Positions 1 through 7,138 of a DNA stretch of 15,402 nt are shown piece after piece. Made by a program: the position numbers and the translations under genes. Each line of letters begins with the position of its first letter. Positions within the stretch are counted from its first letter, which is position 1. The notes below the pieces were generated by a model, which searched no databases, was not told the origin of the DNA, and worked only from the letters and a program-made list of their open reading frames with translations. The stretch comes from Candidatus Bipolaricaulota bacterium (GTDB lineage Bacteria > Bipolaricaulota > Bipolaricaulia > UBA7950 > UBA9294): positions 1 through 15,402 of the forward strand of contig JAUWNS010000042.1 in assembly GCA_030612485.1 (NCBI GenBank), read 5' to 3'.

Positions 1-147
1 GAGTACAAGAAGATCTATCGGGACACCTTCGTCCAGATCGTGATCCAAGGCGAAGAGGACATCGCTAGCTTGCTCCTCACTCAAGGGCAGGCCATGCGTG
101 CTCTCTACCTGGAAACCGGCGCACCTTACCCAGCACCGGACAAATAG
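1..147 (+). CDS. ABC transporter solute-binding protein, C-terminal fragment
   Basis: An open frame runs from the first base to a TAG at 145-147 and gives 48 residues; the 5' part lies outside the window. The fragment reads as an amphipathic helical tail ending in a proline-rich tip (GAPYPAPDK). It contains the segment QGEDIASLLLTQGQAMRAL, which resembles the last helices of family 1 carbohydrate-binding proteins, where a short 'G..d...aL..a...ln..L' pattern is usual. The identity rests mainly on context: two inner-membrane sugar permeases and an ABC ATPase follow directly, and the usual order is binding protein, MalF, MalG. It would bind the solute outside the inner membrane. The ligand cannot be read from this fragment; the downstream mannosylglycerate genes make a glycerate glycoside or a related sugar a reasonable guess. 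Confidence 0.7.
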   Translation, partial: EYKKIYRDTFVQIVIQGEEDIASLLLTQGQAMRALYLETGAPYPAPDK

Positions 148-154
148 GCTGAGA

Positions 155-186
155 GAAGTGGGGGAGCGCATCACCTCCCCCACTTC
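155..186 (+). terminator. Intercistronic hairpin between binding protein and permease genes
   Basis: A perfect 12-bp inverted repeat (155-166 with 175-186, GAAGTGGGGGAG and its complement) encloses an 8-nt loop. It begins 7 nt after the binding-protein stop and ends 21 nt before the permease start. Only a short T-poor tail (CTATTTCC) follows, so it is not a full intrinsic terminator. The likely role is partial termination or 3'-end protection of the binding-protein message, giving more binding protein than permease, as known for the malE-malF junction. A hairpin sits at the same place in the second operon. Confidence 0.7.
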
Positions 187-207
187 CTATTTCCGATAAA
201 TAGGGAT

Positions 208-1086
208 ATGAATCCAAAACTACGCAGGTTTCTTAGAACGGATACGTTGCTTCCCTATTGGCTTTTGCTTCCCTCCTTAGCCTTTATGCTAGTGTTCTTC
301 CTGGTTCCCTTGATTAACGCAATTGGGCTTTCCTTCCGCACCAACGAGGGGGCCTTCACCACTCAGTATTTCTTCCACATGCTCCGTGACTTGCGTTTCA
401 CCAGCGCTCTGAAGTATACGTTTCTTTTGGCCATCGCCATCATTCCGCTTCAAGCGATTACCGCCCTTCTCATTGCCCTTCTGGTCAATACCAGGTTCAG
501 AGGGTCTAGGTTTTTTCTCTACATCTGCACTCTCCCCTTGGGGATAGCCGATCTCGCTGCCGGTCTTATCTGGCTTGCAATTTTCACTCAACACGGTTAT
601 TTGAACTCCATTTTGTGCAATTTAGGAATCATTCAAAGACCGATCTACTTTATCTCCTGGGAGAATACAGGATGGGTTTTCTCGGCGATCGTACTCGCCG
701 AACATTGGAGAGCCACAGCGATCGTGCTGGTGATCCTGGTGGCGGGCCTTCAAATGGTCTCCAAAGACTACTTGGAAGCCGCGGAGGTGTTAGGTGCAAA
801 CCCCTGGCAGAGGTTCTGGCACGTAACGCTTCCGTTGCTCAAGCCGTCTATCCAGTCCGCCCTGATTATCAGAACGATATTCGCCCTGCAGATGTTTGCG
901 GTTGCGGTGGCTTTGGGAGGAGACTTAGTCCCGGTATTAGCTGGTGAATCCTATTTTTGGTACTCCATCTATCGAAATAGTCACGTCGCAGCGGCCTACG
1001 CAGTGCTCATCATGGGCATCTCCATCCTTATGACCTGGGTGTTCCTACGCTTCCTTAGGCTTAAGGCAGAGGTTACGGCGAGATGA
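208..1086 (+). CDS. ABC sugar permease, MalF/UgpA type
   Basis: This 292-residue inner-membrane protein is one of two transmembrane subunits of a carbohydrate ABC importer (CUT1 type). About six hydrophobic segments are visible, the first near residues 15-40 and the last near 265-285. The cytoplasmic EAA loop that docks on the ATPase is at about residues 190-212: EAAEVLGANPWQRFWHVTLP, with the expected Glu-Ala-Ala, Gly and Leu-Pro positions. The length is normal for MalF-type subunits that lack the large periplasmic P2 loop. The ATG start has only a weak, closely spaced purine stretch (AGGGA at 202-206), so low or coupled translation is possible. The stop overlaps the next permease start by 4 nt (ATGA), which indicates translational coupling. 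The substrate cannot be read from the sequence. Confidence 0.93.
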   Translation: MNPKLRRFLRTDTLLPYWLLLPSLAFMLVFFLVPLINAIGLSFRTNEGAFTTQYFFHMLRDLRFTSALKYTFLLAIAIIPLQAITALLIALLVNTRFRGSRFFLYICTLPLGIADLAAGLIWLAIFTQHGYLNSILCNLGIIQRPIYFISWENTGWVFSAIVLAEHWRATAIVLVILVAGLQMVSKDYLEAAEVLGANPWQRFWHVTLPLLKPSIQSALIIRTIFALQMFAVAVALGGDLVPVLAGESYFWYSIYRNSHVAAAYAVLIMGISILMTWVFLRFLRLKAEVTAR

Positions 1087-1904
1087 GTTTCCGAAGATTA
1101 CGCCGGCAAACGCTTCTCTACATGGCCGCCGTTCTGATCGTCCTGTGGGTATTGGTACCCATTGTCCTCATTGCCCTTTCCGCCTTTACCCCCAAGCAGG
1201 AGATCTACGCCTGGCCCAAGTCTATCATCCCGAGCAGATTTTCCTTTGAGACCATGAAGTTCTTCCTGAATTCCTATGGAGTTATTCCTTCACTTCTCAA
1301 CAGTGTGAAGGTGGCGCTCATGACCTTAGGGCTTACGCTCCTTGTAGGTGCCCCGGCCGGGTACGCGGTGGCGCGGTTCCTCTTTCGTGGACGGGAGGCG
1401 TTTCGGCTGGGGATCCTTATGACCAGGATGTTCCCTACGGCGTTGCTTGCCATCCCCCTCACGGTAACATTCATCAAATGGAATCTCTACGACACCCTCA
1501 TCGGGGTAGCATTAGTGCATGCAGCCATGGCCATGCCGTTTGCAGTGCTCATTATCACTGGGATATTCATCGGGGTCTCAAGGGAGCTGGAGGAGGCAGC
1601 GATGACCCTTGGTTGCAGCCGACTGGGCGCCTTCATACGGGTGGCCCTTCCTTTGGCCCTGCCCGGTCTGGCAGCAGCGGCAATATTCACTTTTGTCATC
1701 TCGTGGAACGAGGTATTCGCTGCCGCTATCCTCACAGTGACCAATCGCACCCTCCCGGCTCATATCCTCACTACACTACGAGCTTCACCTATATACTTCC
1801 GTTTTGCCGGGGGATTATTTATGATTCTCCCAGCCCTGATCTTCATGTTCATCATCCGAAGGTATCTATTCCAGATGTGGGGTGGAGCCACAGCAGAGAG
1901 GTGA
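1083..1904 (+). CDS. ABC sugar permease, MalG/UgpE type
   Basis: This 273-residue protein is the second transmembrane subunit of the same importer. The N-terminal membrane segment is near residues 12-34, with about six segments in all. The EAA loop is at about residues 170-190 (LEEAAMTLGCSRLGAFIRVALP), where it should contact the ATPase coupling helix. The protein ends with a typical MalG-like tail, FQMWGGATAER. Its start overlaps the MalF-type stop as ATGA, and its own TGA at 1902-1904 lies inside the ribosome-binding region of the ATPase gene, so the three genes are tightly coupled. CUT1 MalG-type subunits pair with a MalF-type subunit as a heterodimer in the inner membrane. The substrate is unknown and inferred only from context. 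Confidence 0.93.
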   Translation: MSFRRLRRQTLLYMAAVLIVLWVLVPIVLIALSAFTPKQEIYAWPKSIIPSRFSFETMKFFLNSYGVIPSLLNSVKVALMTLGLTLLVGAPAGYAVARFLFRGREAFRLGILMTRMFPTALLAIPLTVTFIKWNLYDTLIGVALVHAAMAMPFAVLIITGIFIGVSRELEEAAMTLGCSRLGAFIRVALPLALPGLAAAAIFTFVISWNEVFAAAILTVTNRTLPAHILTTLRASPIYFRFAGGLFMILPALIFMFIIRRYLFQMWGGATAER

Positions 1905-1908
1905 TCAA

Positions 1909-3012
1909 ATGCCAGCCGAGATTCGACTGTTAGATGTGCGCAAGGAGTTCGGTAAGGTAGTGGCGGTCAGGGAGCTGGACTTGACCGTAGAAGCGTCGGA
2001 ATTCCTGGTGCTGTTGGGTCCTTCGGGCTGCGGCAAGACGACCACCCTGCGTTGTATCGCTGGACTAGAGCGGGTGAACAAGGGACAGATCTCCATCGGA
2101 GGACGCGAGGTCACCAACGTTCCTCCGGCTCAGCGAGGCATCGCCATGGTCTTCCAGAGCTACGCCGTCTTCCCCCATATGACCGTGGAACGGAACATAG
2201 GGTTTGGGCTGCGGATGCAGCGCGTTCCCAAGGGGGAGATTCAGAAACGCGTCCGCGAAGTGGCCGAGCTCCTGCAGATCGACGAGCTTCTGGCTCGCTA
2301 CCCGGCCCAACTCTCAGGAGGGCAGCGGCAGCGGGTGGCCGTGGCCCGAGCGATTGTGATGAAGCCTGAAGTTCTGCTCATGGATGAGCCTCTCTCCAAT
2401 CTGGATGCCCTTCTCAGGCTCCAGATGCGCGCGGAGCTCAAACGGCTCCATCGGGAGATCGGTACCACCACCGTTTACGTCACACACGATCAGATTGAGG
2501 CTCTGTCTCTAGGGGACCGAATTGCCGTGATGCAAGAGGGAGAGATCATTCAACTCGACAGTCCCGACCGGGTCTACGATCACCCCATCAGTAAGTTTGT
2601 AGGAGGATTCATTGGAACTCCACCTATGAATTTCCTTCGGGCTACGGTCAGTGTTGAAGGAGAAGAGGTGCTTCTTGCAGTCGGTGAGTTCATGATCGCG
2701 GTTCTTGAGACCTGGAAACCTCGACTCAAGAGGATGGCTGTGCCGACCATAATTTTGGGGATCCGGCCAGAGAACATTGAGGTACATGCCGAACCCGGGG
2801 GTGCGCGCCTCCCCGCTGAGGTTATTGTTTCCGAGCACTTAGGAGCGCAGCAACTCCTCACCGTCCAGGTGGGAGAGGACATATTAAAGGTGGCCACGAG
2901 TCCCGACCTGCCTATGCAACCGGGACAGACTATTGGCCTCACCTTAACCAAGGGGAAGCTACGAGTTTTCGACGAGGATACTGGTGGCATACTCTCCCTG
3001 GACAATGAGTAA
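1909..3012 (+). CDS. ABC transporter ATPase, MalK/UgpC/MsmX family
   Basis: This 367-residue cytoplasmic ATPase should power the two permeases upstream. Motifs occur in order: Walker A GPSGCGKTT at residues 37-45, Q-loop Gln83, signature LSGGQ at 135-139, Walker B VLLMDE at 155-160, D-loop SNLDA, and the switch histidine in VTHDQ at His193. The C-terminal 120 or so residues are a TOBE-type regulatory/OB-fold region, as in MalK, UgpC and MsmX. I chose ATG 1909 because AGAGGTGAT lies directly upstream and overlaps the permease stop; a GTG at 1882 would extend the protein by nine unconserved residues. Members of this family often serve several CUT1 importers. The second importer in this window has no ATPase gene, so this protein may energise both; that is inference. 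Confidence 0.95.
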   Translation: MPAEIRLLDVRKEFGKVVAVRELDLTVEASEFLVLLGPSGCGKTTTLRCIAGLERVNKGQISIGGREVTNVPPAQRGIAMVFQSYAVFPHMTVERNIGFGLRMQRVPKGEIQKRVREVAELLQIDELLARYPAQLSGGQRQRVAVARAIVMKPEVLLMDEPLSNLDALLRLQMRAELKRLHREIGTTTVYVTHDQIEALSLGDRIAVMQEGEIIQLDSPDRVYDHPISKFVGGFIGTPPMNFLRATVSVEGEEVLLAVGEFMIAVLETWKPRLKRMAVPTIILGIRPENIEVHAEPGGARLPAEVIVSEHLGAQQLLTVQVGEDILKVATSPDLPMQPGQTIGLTLTKGKLRVFDEDTGGILSLDNE

Positions 3013-3054
3013 GTCGATTCCAAACCCAACCCTTTTTCCGTTAGGAGGAACAAG

Positions 3055-4218
3055 ATGCGAAGCTTAGTTGTTTTTCCGTTCAAATCTGAAGATATTGGAG
3101 TCTTCCGGAAGAATATCCGCGAGGCCGTCGCCCATCCCCGGGTAGCCACAGTTCTCTGCGTTGGCTACGAAGAGAACAAGTGCTACAAGGAGGTACACGC
3201 GGCTATTCCGGAGATCGAGAAGGAGAGCAACAAGGAAGTTCGTTTAGTTCTTCAGGAGAGACTTGGAGACAGGCGTCCTGGAAAGGGCGATGGGATGAAC
3301 ACCGCGCTCAAGTATTTCCTGGAGGAGACCGACTACGAGCGGCTCCACTTCTACGACTCGGATATCGAGACCTTCTCCCAGGAGTGGATCACACAGGCGG
3401 AGCTGCCGGCAGATGATGGTTACCAGGTGGTAAGACACTACTTCCCACGGGCTTCTACCGATGCGATGGTCACTTGGATGATCACCAAGACCGGGTTTGC
3501 GGTCCTTTGGCCCAATACGGAACTACCGTTCATCGAACAGCCTCTCGGGGGGGAACTCCTCCTTACAAGAGAGGTAGCGGCAAAACTGTATGAGGACAAG
3601 CGGAGCATTAGGCAATCCGACTGGGGGATTGACACAGCCTACACCTGGATCATGGTCGCAAACGAGTTCAGTTTGTATGAGACGTATGTGCCGATCGGCA
3701 AGGTCCATAAGCTTTACAAGACGTTGGCTGACTTGCAAGACATGTCAATCGAGTGTTTCGCTACCATCCAGCAACTGAAAGGGGAGAAAGTCGATACGGT
3801 AAGGATGATCCACCGCGTGGAGCGGCCAGGACCGGTCCCTGACAGGGTCAAGGAGAAGACCGCCTATGACTTGGAAGGGAGTTTGCACCTCCTGATGGAA
3901 GGTTGGACGGAGAAGCAGCTTGAGCTTCTAAATCACTTTCCCCAGAACGTCCGCGAAGGCATGGCAGAATGCCAAAGAAAACCCCGCTTTACGTTTATGG
4001 ACGCGGAAAGTTGGTATGAGACCTACAAGGTCCTGCTTGAGTACTTCGATCCTGCAGATGAAGACTGGCGGGAGTTGTTTTTCAAGCTTTGGATTACCAG
4101 GGTGCTCAACTACACCACTAAGGTGGCGCTAAGAGGTTACGATTACGCGCTCTTCTATCTCTACCAAATGGTTGAGGGATTTGTCAGGATGTCAAAAGGG
4201 GAGAGGAGTGGAATCTGA
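3055..4218 (+). CDS. mgs: Mannosylglycerate synthase (GT78)
   Basis: The enzyme transfers mannose from GDP-mannose to D-glycerate, giving 2-O-alpha-mannosylglycerate in one step with no phosphorylated intermediate. The 387 residues follow the Rhodothermus marinus enzyme (about 397 residues) closely, as I remember that sequence. Shared landmarks are the opening SLVVFPFK, QERLG with Gln67, RPGKGDGMNTAL at 74-85, the metal-binding YDSD with Asp101 and Asp103, RHYFPRASTDAM at 127-138, EQPLGGELL at 161-169, SDWGIDT at 188-194, and KVHKLY with His218 and Tyr221. Near the C-terminus RVLNYTTKVALRGYDYA is also shared. The position equivalent to an Arg next to the metal-ligand histidine is Lys219 here, a mild change. 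AGGAGG at 3043-3048 supports the ATG start. It is probably cytoplasmic and works with the GDP-mannose-making enzyme encoded next. Confidence in the family is high; exact donor preference is not visible. Confidence 0.95.
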   Translation: MRSLVVFPFKSEDIGVFRKNIREAVAHPRVATVLCVGYEENKCYKEVHAAIPEIEKESNKEVRLVLQERLGDRRPGKGDGMNTALKYFLEETDYERLHFYDSDIETFSQEWITQAELPADDGYQVVRHYFPRASTDAMVTWMITKTGFAVLWPNTELPFIEQPLGGELLLTREVAAKLYEDKRSIRQSDWGIDTAYTWIMVANEFSLYETYVPIGKVHKLYKTLADLQDMSIECFATIQQLKGEKVDTVRMIHRVERPGPVPDRVKEKTAYDLEGSLHLLMEGWTEKQLELLNHFPQNVREGMAECQRKPRFTFMDAESWYETYKVLLEYFDPADEDWRELFFKLWITRVLNYTTKVALRGYDYALFYLYQMVEGFVRMSKGERSGI

Positions 4219-5296
4219 GGCGTTTGCAGTAGTAATGGCCGGGGGAGGCGGGACGAGACTTTGGCCCCTGAGCACAAAAACAAGCCCTAAGCAGTTCCTT
4301 CACCTTAGCAAGCGAAGCTTGATCCAGGAAACGGTCGATCGAGTCTTGCCTCTCTTTCCTTTCGAACGAATTTACGTGGTAACCATCAGGGGGCAAGGTG
4401 AACTTATCAGTGAGCATTTGCCGGAGATCCCACCTGAGAACATCATCGAAGAGCCGGTCGGACGCAATACCGCTCTGTGTATAGGCCTTGCCTCAATTTA
4501 TCTAAAGAGAATAGACCCCGCCGCCGTCATGGTCGCGCTTCCCGCCGATCACTTTATCAAAAAAGAAGAGCGCTTCCGCCAGGCGCTCACCCTGGGGATG
4601 GAGGTTGCTCAAAAGGGGTATCTTGCCACCTTGGGGATCGTTCCTGATTACCCTGCTACCGGTTACGGCTATATTGCTGCCGGGGATGTTCTTTCGGGAT
4701 CACAGGATGCCATCAAGGCGTACCGCGTGGAACATTTCACAGAGAAGCCCTCCCTATCGAGAGCGAAAACGTTCCTCGAGGAGGGGAACTACTACTGGAA
4801 CAGTGGGATCTTTATCTGGAAGGTCGAACGCATCCTGGAAGAGATAGCGCGTCATATGCCAGAACTCTACAGCGGCTTAAAAGAGATCGAGAAGCATTGG
4901 GAGACGCCCGATTCAGAACAGGTCGTAGCAGAAGTTTACAGGGGTCAAAAAGCTGTCTCCATCGATCATGGGGTAATGGAGAAGGCGTCGCGGATAGCTG
5001 TCATCCCGGTAGAGATGGGCTGGAACGACCTCGGTGATTGGAACTCTTTGAGTGTGGTCCTTGAGAAGGACGCGGACGGCAATGTGATCCGCGCCAAGCA
5101 TATCGGGATCGACCTCAAAGATTCTACCGTCTTCTCCATACAGGATAAGTTGATCGCTACCATCGGGCTTGAGGACGTCGTGATCGTTGATACCCCTGAG
5201 GCTCTTCTAGTTATGGATAGAAGGAGGGCGCAGGAAATAAAGGAGATAGTTGTCAAACTGAAAATGGAAAGTAAGGCAGCACCTACCTCCGAATGA
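4208..5296 (+). CDS. manC: Mannose-1-phosphate guanylyltransferase (GDP-mannose pyrophosphorylase)
   Basis: The enzyme makes GDP-mannose from mannose-1-phosphate and GTP, the donor needed by the mannosylglycerate synthase just upstream. The 362-residue protein starts with the nucleotidyltransferase signature FAVVMAGGGGTRLWPLS (residues 6-22). Further family motifs are the nearby SPKQFL, EPVGRNTA, LPADHFI, TGYGYI, FTEKP, NSGIFIW and WNDLGDW. It stops after the catalytic and left-handed-helix parts and has no fused phosphomannose isomerase cupin domain, so isomerase and phosphomannomutase must be encoded elsewhere. I chose GTG 4208, preceded by GGGGAG at 4198-4203; a TTG at 4172 would add 12 residues inside the synthase gene. 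The 11-nt overlap with mgs indicates coupled translation and supports a joint pathway. Confidence 0.93.
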   Translation: MESEAFAVVMAGGGGTRLWPLSTKTSPKQFLHLSKRSLIQETVDRVLPLFPFERIYVVTIRGQGELISEHLPEIPPENIIEEPVGRNTALCIGLASIYLKRIDPAAVMVALPADHFIKKEERFRQALTLGMEVAQKGYLATLGIVPDYPATGYGYIAAGDVLSGSQDAIKAYRVEHFTEKPSLSRAKTFLEEGNYYWNSGIFIWKVERILEEIARHMPELYSGLKEIEKHWETPDSEQVVAEVYRGQKAVSIDHGVMEKASRIAVIPVEMGWNDLGDWNSLSVVLEKDADGNVIRAKHIGIDLKDSTVFSIQDKLIATIGLEDVVIVDTPEALLVMDRRRAQEIKEIVVKLKMESKAAPTSE

Positions 5297-5335
5297 TGGA
5301 AACATTGCATGGAAATGAGTCACGCCCTGACAAGT

Positions 5336-5353
5336 AAAAGAGGATCCTCTTTT
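5336..5353. promoter_or_regulatory. Perfect 18-bp palindrome upstream of the GntR-type regulator gene
   Basis: AAAAGAGGATCCTCTTTT is identical on both strands. It lies 39 bp after the manC stop and 98 bp before the regulator start. It could be an operator for a dimeric regulator such as the GntR fusion encoded next. It could also act as a weak two-way terminator, since as RNA it folds into a 7-bp stem with a GATC loop and has A and U runs on its flanks. The stem is too AU-rich at its base to be a strong terminator. The choice between these roles is open. Confidence 0.45.
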
Positions 5354-5451
5354 GGAAGTTCTCCAATACCGACGCCCTCCTTGGCCTTTACCTGTGTAGT
5401 GTGGTAAAACTTACGGAGGGTCGATCGGGTGCCCTGAGGGGAGGTATTTTT

Positions 5452-6897
5452 ATGCGAGATTTAGAACGCAGCATCGATAAACAGGCCTCCCTGCCTATCT
5501 ATCGTCAGTTAAAAGAGATCATCAAAGAGAAGATCGGAGACGGGAAATTCAGGCCAGGTGATCGCATACCGACTGAGTATGAGCTGTGCGAGCAGTTTGA
5601 AATCAGTCGAGCTCCTGTTCGTCAAGCGCTAGCTGAGTTGGTTAACGAAGGAGTCCTCTACCGCCAACAGGGAAGTGGAACTTTTGTCAACCACCATCGT
5701 GGCGAGACGGCGCTATCTCTGCGCGTAATCGTAACGGAAGATCTGTGGATTCCATCCTTGAATAAGGCCGTTTCAATTTATAACAGTGAACAGAAGAGCC
5801 CCAGAGTTAGGCTAGAAGTGGAAACCCTTGGGCGCCCTCAACTTCGTGCGAAGATTCTCTCGGCAGTAGGACGAGGAGAGGCTCCTGACATCGCCCTAAT
5901 CGACTGGGCGTGGGTGAGCGAGTTTGCGGACCTCCGCTTCCTGAAACGACTAGATATCCTTGACCGCGAGTGGACGGAGACCTTCAAAGCGGATCTATTT
6001 CCAGCGTTTGTGGATCGGTCGACTCCGGCATTGTATGGGATTCAGCCGGAGGCGAACGTCTCGGTGATCTGGTATCGGAAGGATTGGTTCGAAAGAGAGG
6101 GGCAGACTCCGCCGCAGACGTGGGACGAACTGGTGCGGACGGCAAAGCGCTTCAAACGTTTCGTCGAGTTCCCCCTGACCTTTGTGGCCAGTTGCCGAGC
6201 TGGGGAGACCACTACCTATCAGCTGCTCCCATTCCTTTGGTCGACGGGTGGATGCCTGTTCTCGGATGGAAAAGTGGTGCTGGGTGAACAGGCGATCATT
6301 GCGCTAGATTTTCTTGTTTCACTCGTCCACAAGTACCGAGTGGCCTCTCCCGAGGTCGTCTCCTACGCGTGGGATCGCCCGGCGCGCCTCTTCGCAAAAG
6401 GTAATGCAGCCTTGGCCGTTGGTGGAAGTTACGAGAAACCTCTGATACAGGAGGAATCTGGGTGGGACGATGAGACCTTTCGAAACAAAGTCGGTTGCAT
6501 TCCTGTTCCGGCCGGTCCCGGTGGGGCGCAAGCGACAGTCGCCGGAGGGATGGCTTACGTCATCTTCCGCCAATCAAAGGACGCGAAACTGGCACTCGAG
6601 ATCCTGAAGCGGGTGGTAAGCCCACCCTTGATGAGGGAATTCTGCACAAAGACCGGTCGCAGTCCGACGCGTGTCTCCGTGGTGGAGACCCTGGATACGG
6701 AACAAGATTGGTTCTCTCGCCGGGTCTCACAATTTCTGCATCGTGCGCGTACACGATCAAGCATCCCGGAATACGCGAGAGTCTCCAAGCAGGTCCAGCT
6801 GATGGTAGAGAACGCAATCTCCGGCCGGGTCCTCCCCCGGGAAGCGGTCGGGAAGACGCGGGAGATCCTACAGGCTATTATATCTCACGAAAACTGA
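5452..6897 (+). CDS. GntR winged-helix regulator fused to a solute-binding-protein domain
   Basis: This 481-residue protein has two parts. Residues 13-80 are a GntR-type winged helix: LPIYRQLKEIIKEKI, then PGDRIPTEYELCEQFEIS, the recognition-helix region SRAPVRQALAELVNEGVL, and the wing RQQGSGTFV. Residues of about 88-475 resemble a family 1 extracellular sugar-binding protein, with IWYRKDWFEREGQTPPQTWDEL, LPFLWSTGG, AFAKG-like LFAKGNAALAVGG and VAGGMAYVIF. No signal peptide or membrane segment is present, so the binding fold must sit in the cytoplasm as a ligand sensor. I chose ATG 5452, preceded by AGGGGAGG at 5437-5444; a GTG at 5401 would add 17 unlikely residues. It lies between the two transport operons in the same direction and probably controls one or both in response to an imported solute. 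The usual GntR partners (FCD, UTRA, MocR or PBP type I) are not what is seen here. Confidence 0.9.
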   Translation: MRDLERSIDKQASLPIYRQLKEIIKEKIGDGKFRPGDRIPTEYELCEQFEISRAPVRQALAELVNEGVLYRQQGSGTFVNHHRGETALSLRVIVTEDLWIPSLNKAVSIYNSEQKSPRVRLEVETLGRPQLRAKILSAVGRGEAPDIALIDWAWVSEFADLRFLKRLDILDREWTETFKADLFPAFVDRSTPALYGIQPEANVSVIWYRKDWFEREGQTPPQTWDELVRTAKRFKRFVEFPLTFVASCRAGETTTYQLLPFLWSTGGCLFSDGKVVLGEQAIIALDFLVSLVHKYRVASPEVVSYAWDRPARLFAKGNAALAVGGSYEKPLIQEESGWDDETFRNKVGCIPVPAGPGGAQATVAGGMAYVIFRQSKDAKLALEILKRVVSPPLMREFCTKTGRSPTRVSVVETLDTEQDWFSRRVSQFLHRARTRSSIPEYARVSKQVQLMVENAISGRVLPREAVGKTREILQAIISHEN

Positions 6898-6917
6898 GCG
6901 AGCTCTGCGATCAGGCT

Positions 6918-6929
6918 AGAACGCGTTCT
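6918..6929. promoter_or_regulatory. 12-bp palindrome with central CG, possible operator
   Basis: AGAACGCGTTCT is a perfect palindrome, 20 bp after the GntR-fusion stop and 54 bp upstream of the -35 box of the second operon. The central CG flanked by AT-containing arms resembles LacI-family operators, and a LacI-type gene lies at the right end of the window. A three-T run follows it, but the stem is too short for a convincing terminator. This is a candidate only. Confidence 0.25.
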
Positions 6930-6983
6930 TTGCCCTCCTTCCTACACCGTTTAGCAAGATAGACGGCGTCCCTCCCCTTCCTC

Positions 6984-7012
6984 TTGACAAGGTACGCGAG
7001 ACGTGCTATATT
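6984..7012 (+). promoter_or_regulatory. Sigma70-type promoter for the second transport operon
   Basis: A perfect TTGACA (6984-6989) is separated by exactly 17 nt from TATATT (7007-7012), which matches TATAAT at five of six positions. Transcription should begin near 7018-7020 and leave an untranslated leader of about 120 nt before the binding-protein gene at 7139. It is the strongest promoter-like sequence I found in the window. It lies in the gap after the regulator gene, as expected for the head of the 7139-14483 operon. Confidence 0.8.
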
Positions 7013-7046
7013 TGGCATAACAAATTCTGCCTCTCATTCTTTTCCC

Positions 7047-7056
7047 GGAGGTGATC
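7047..7056 (+). promoter_or_regulatory. Orphan full-length Shine-Dalgarno sequence in the operon leader
   Basis: GGAGGTGATC is a ten-base complement of the usual 3' end of bacterial 16S rRNA, yet no proper start codon follows at normal distance. A GTG inside it (7051) would open a frame of only six codons, ending in TAA at 7069-7071. The true gene start at 7139 has its own site, AAGGAGG at 7124-7130. The orphan site may be a ribosome standby or leader-peptide site, or a leftover from a lost reading frame. Just upstream, TTCTTTTCC (7037-7045) is complementary to GGAAAAGAA (7129-7137) beside the real start. Confidence 0.4.
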
Positions 7057-7138
7057 GATTTAGGCACTTAACACGAGGTATCCGAACGGAGTAGCTCACA
7101 AGGCAAAAAGGATGTTCTGTTTTAAGGAGGAAAAGAAG

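Noticed and set aside
3013..3054. Possible transcription stop (CCCTTTTTCC) between the ATPase gene and mgs
   Set aside because: There is a five-T run but no inverted repeat before it, and a strong ribosome site follows at once, so the operon most likely continues.
2580..3149. Open frame of 189 codons on the minus strand across the ATPase 3' end and mgs start
   Set aside because: It runs opposite the ATPase C-terminus and spans the ribosome site of mgs; composition is serine/arginine-rich with no motif.
5381..5410. TTGGCC and TAAAAC as a promoter for the GntR fusion gene
   Set aside because: Each box matches only four of six bases with an 18-nt spacer; too weak to list, although some promoter in this gap is likely.
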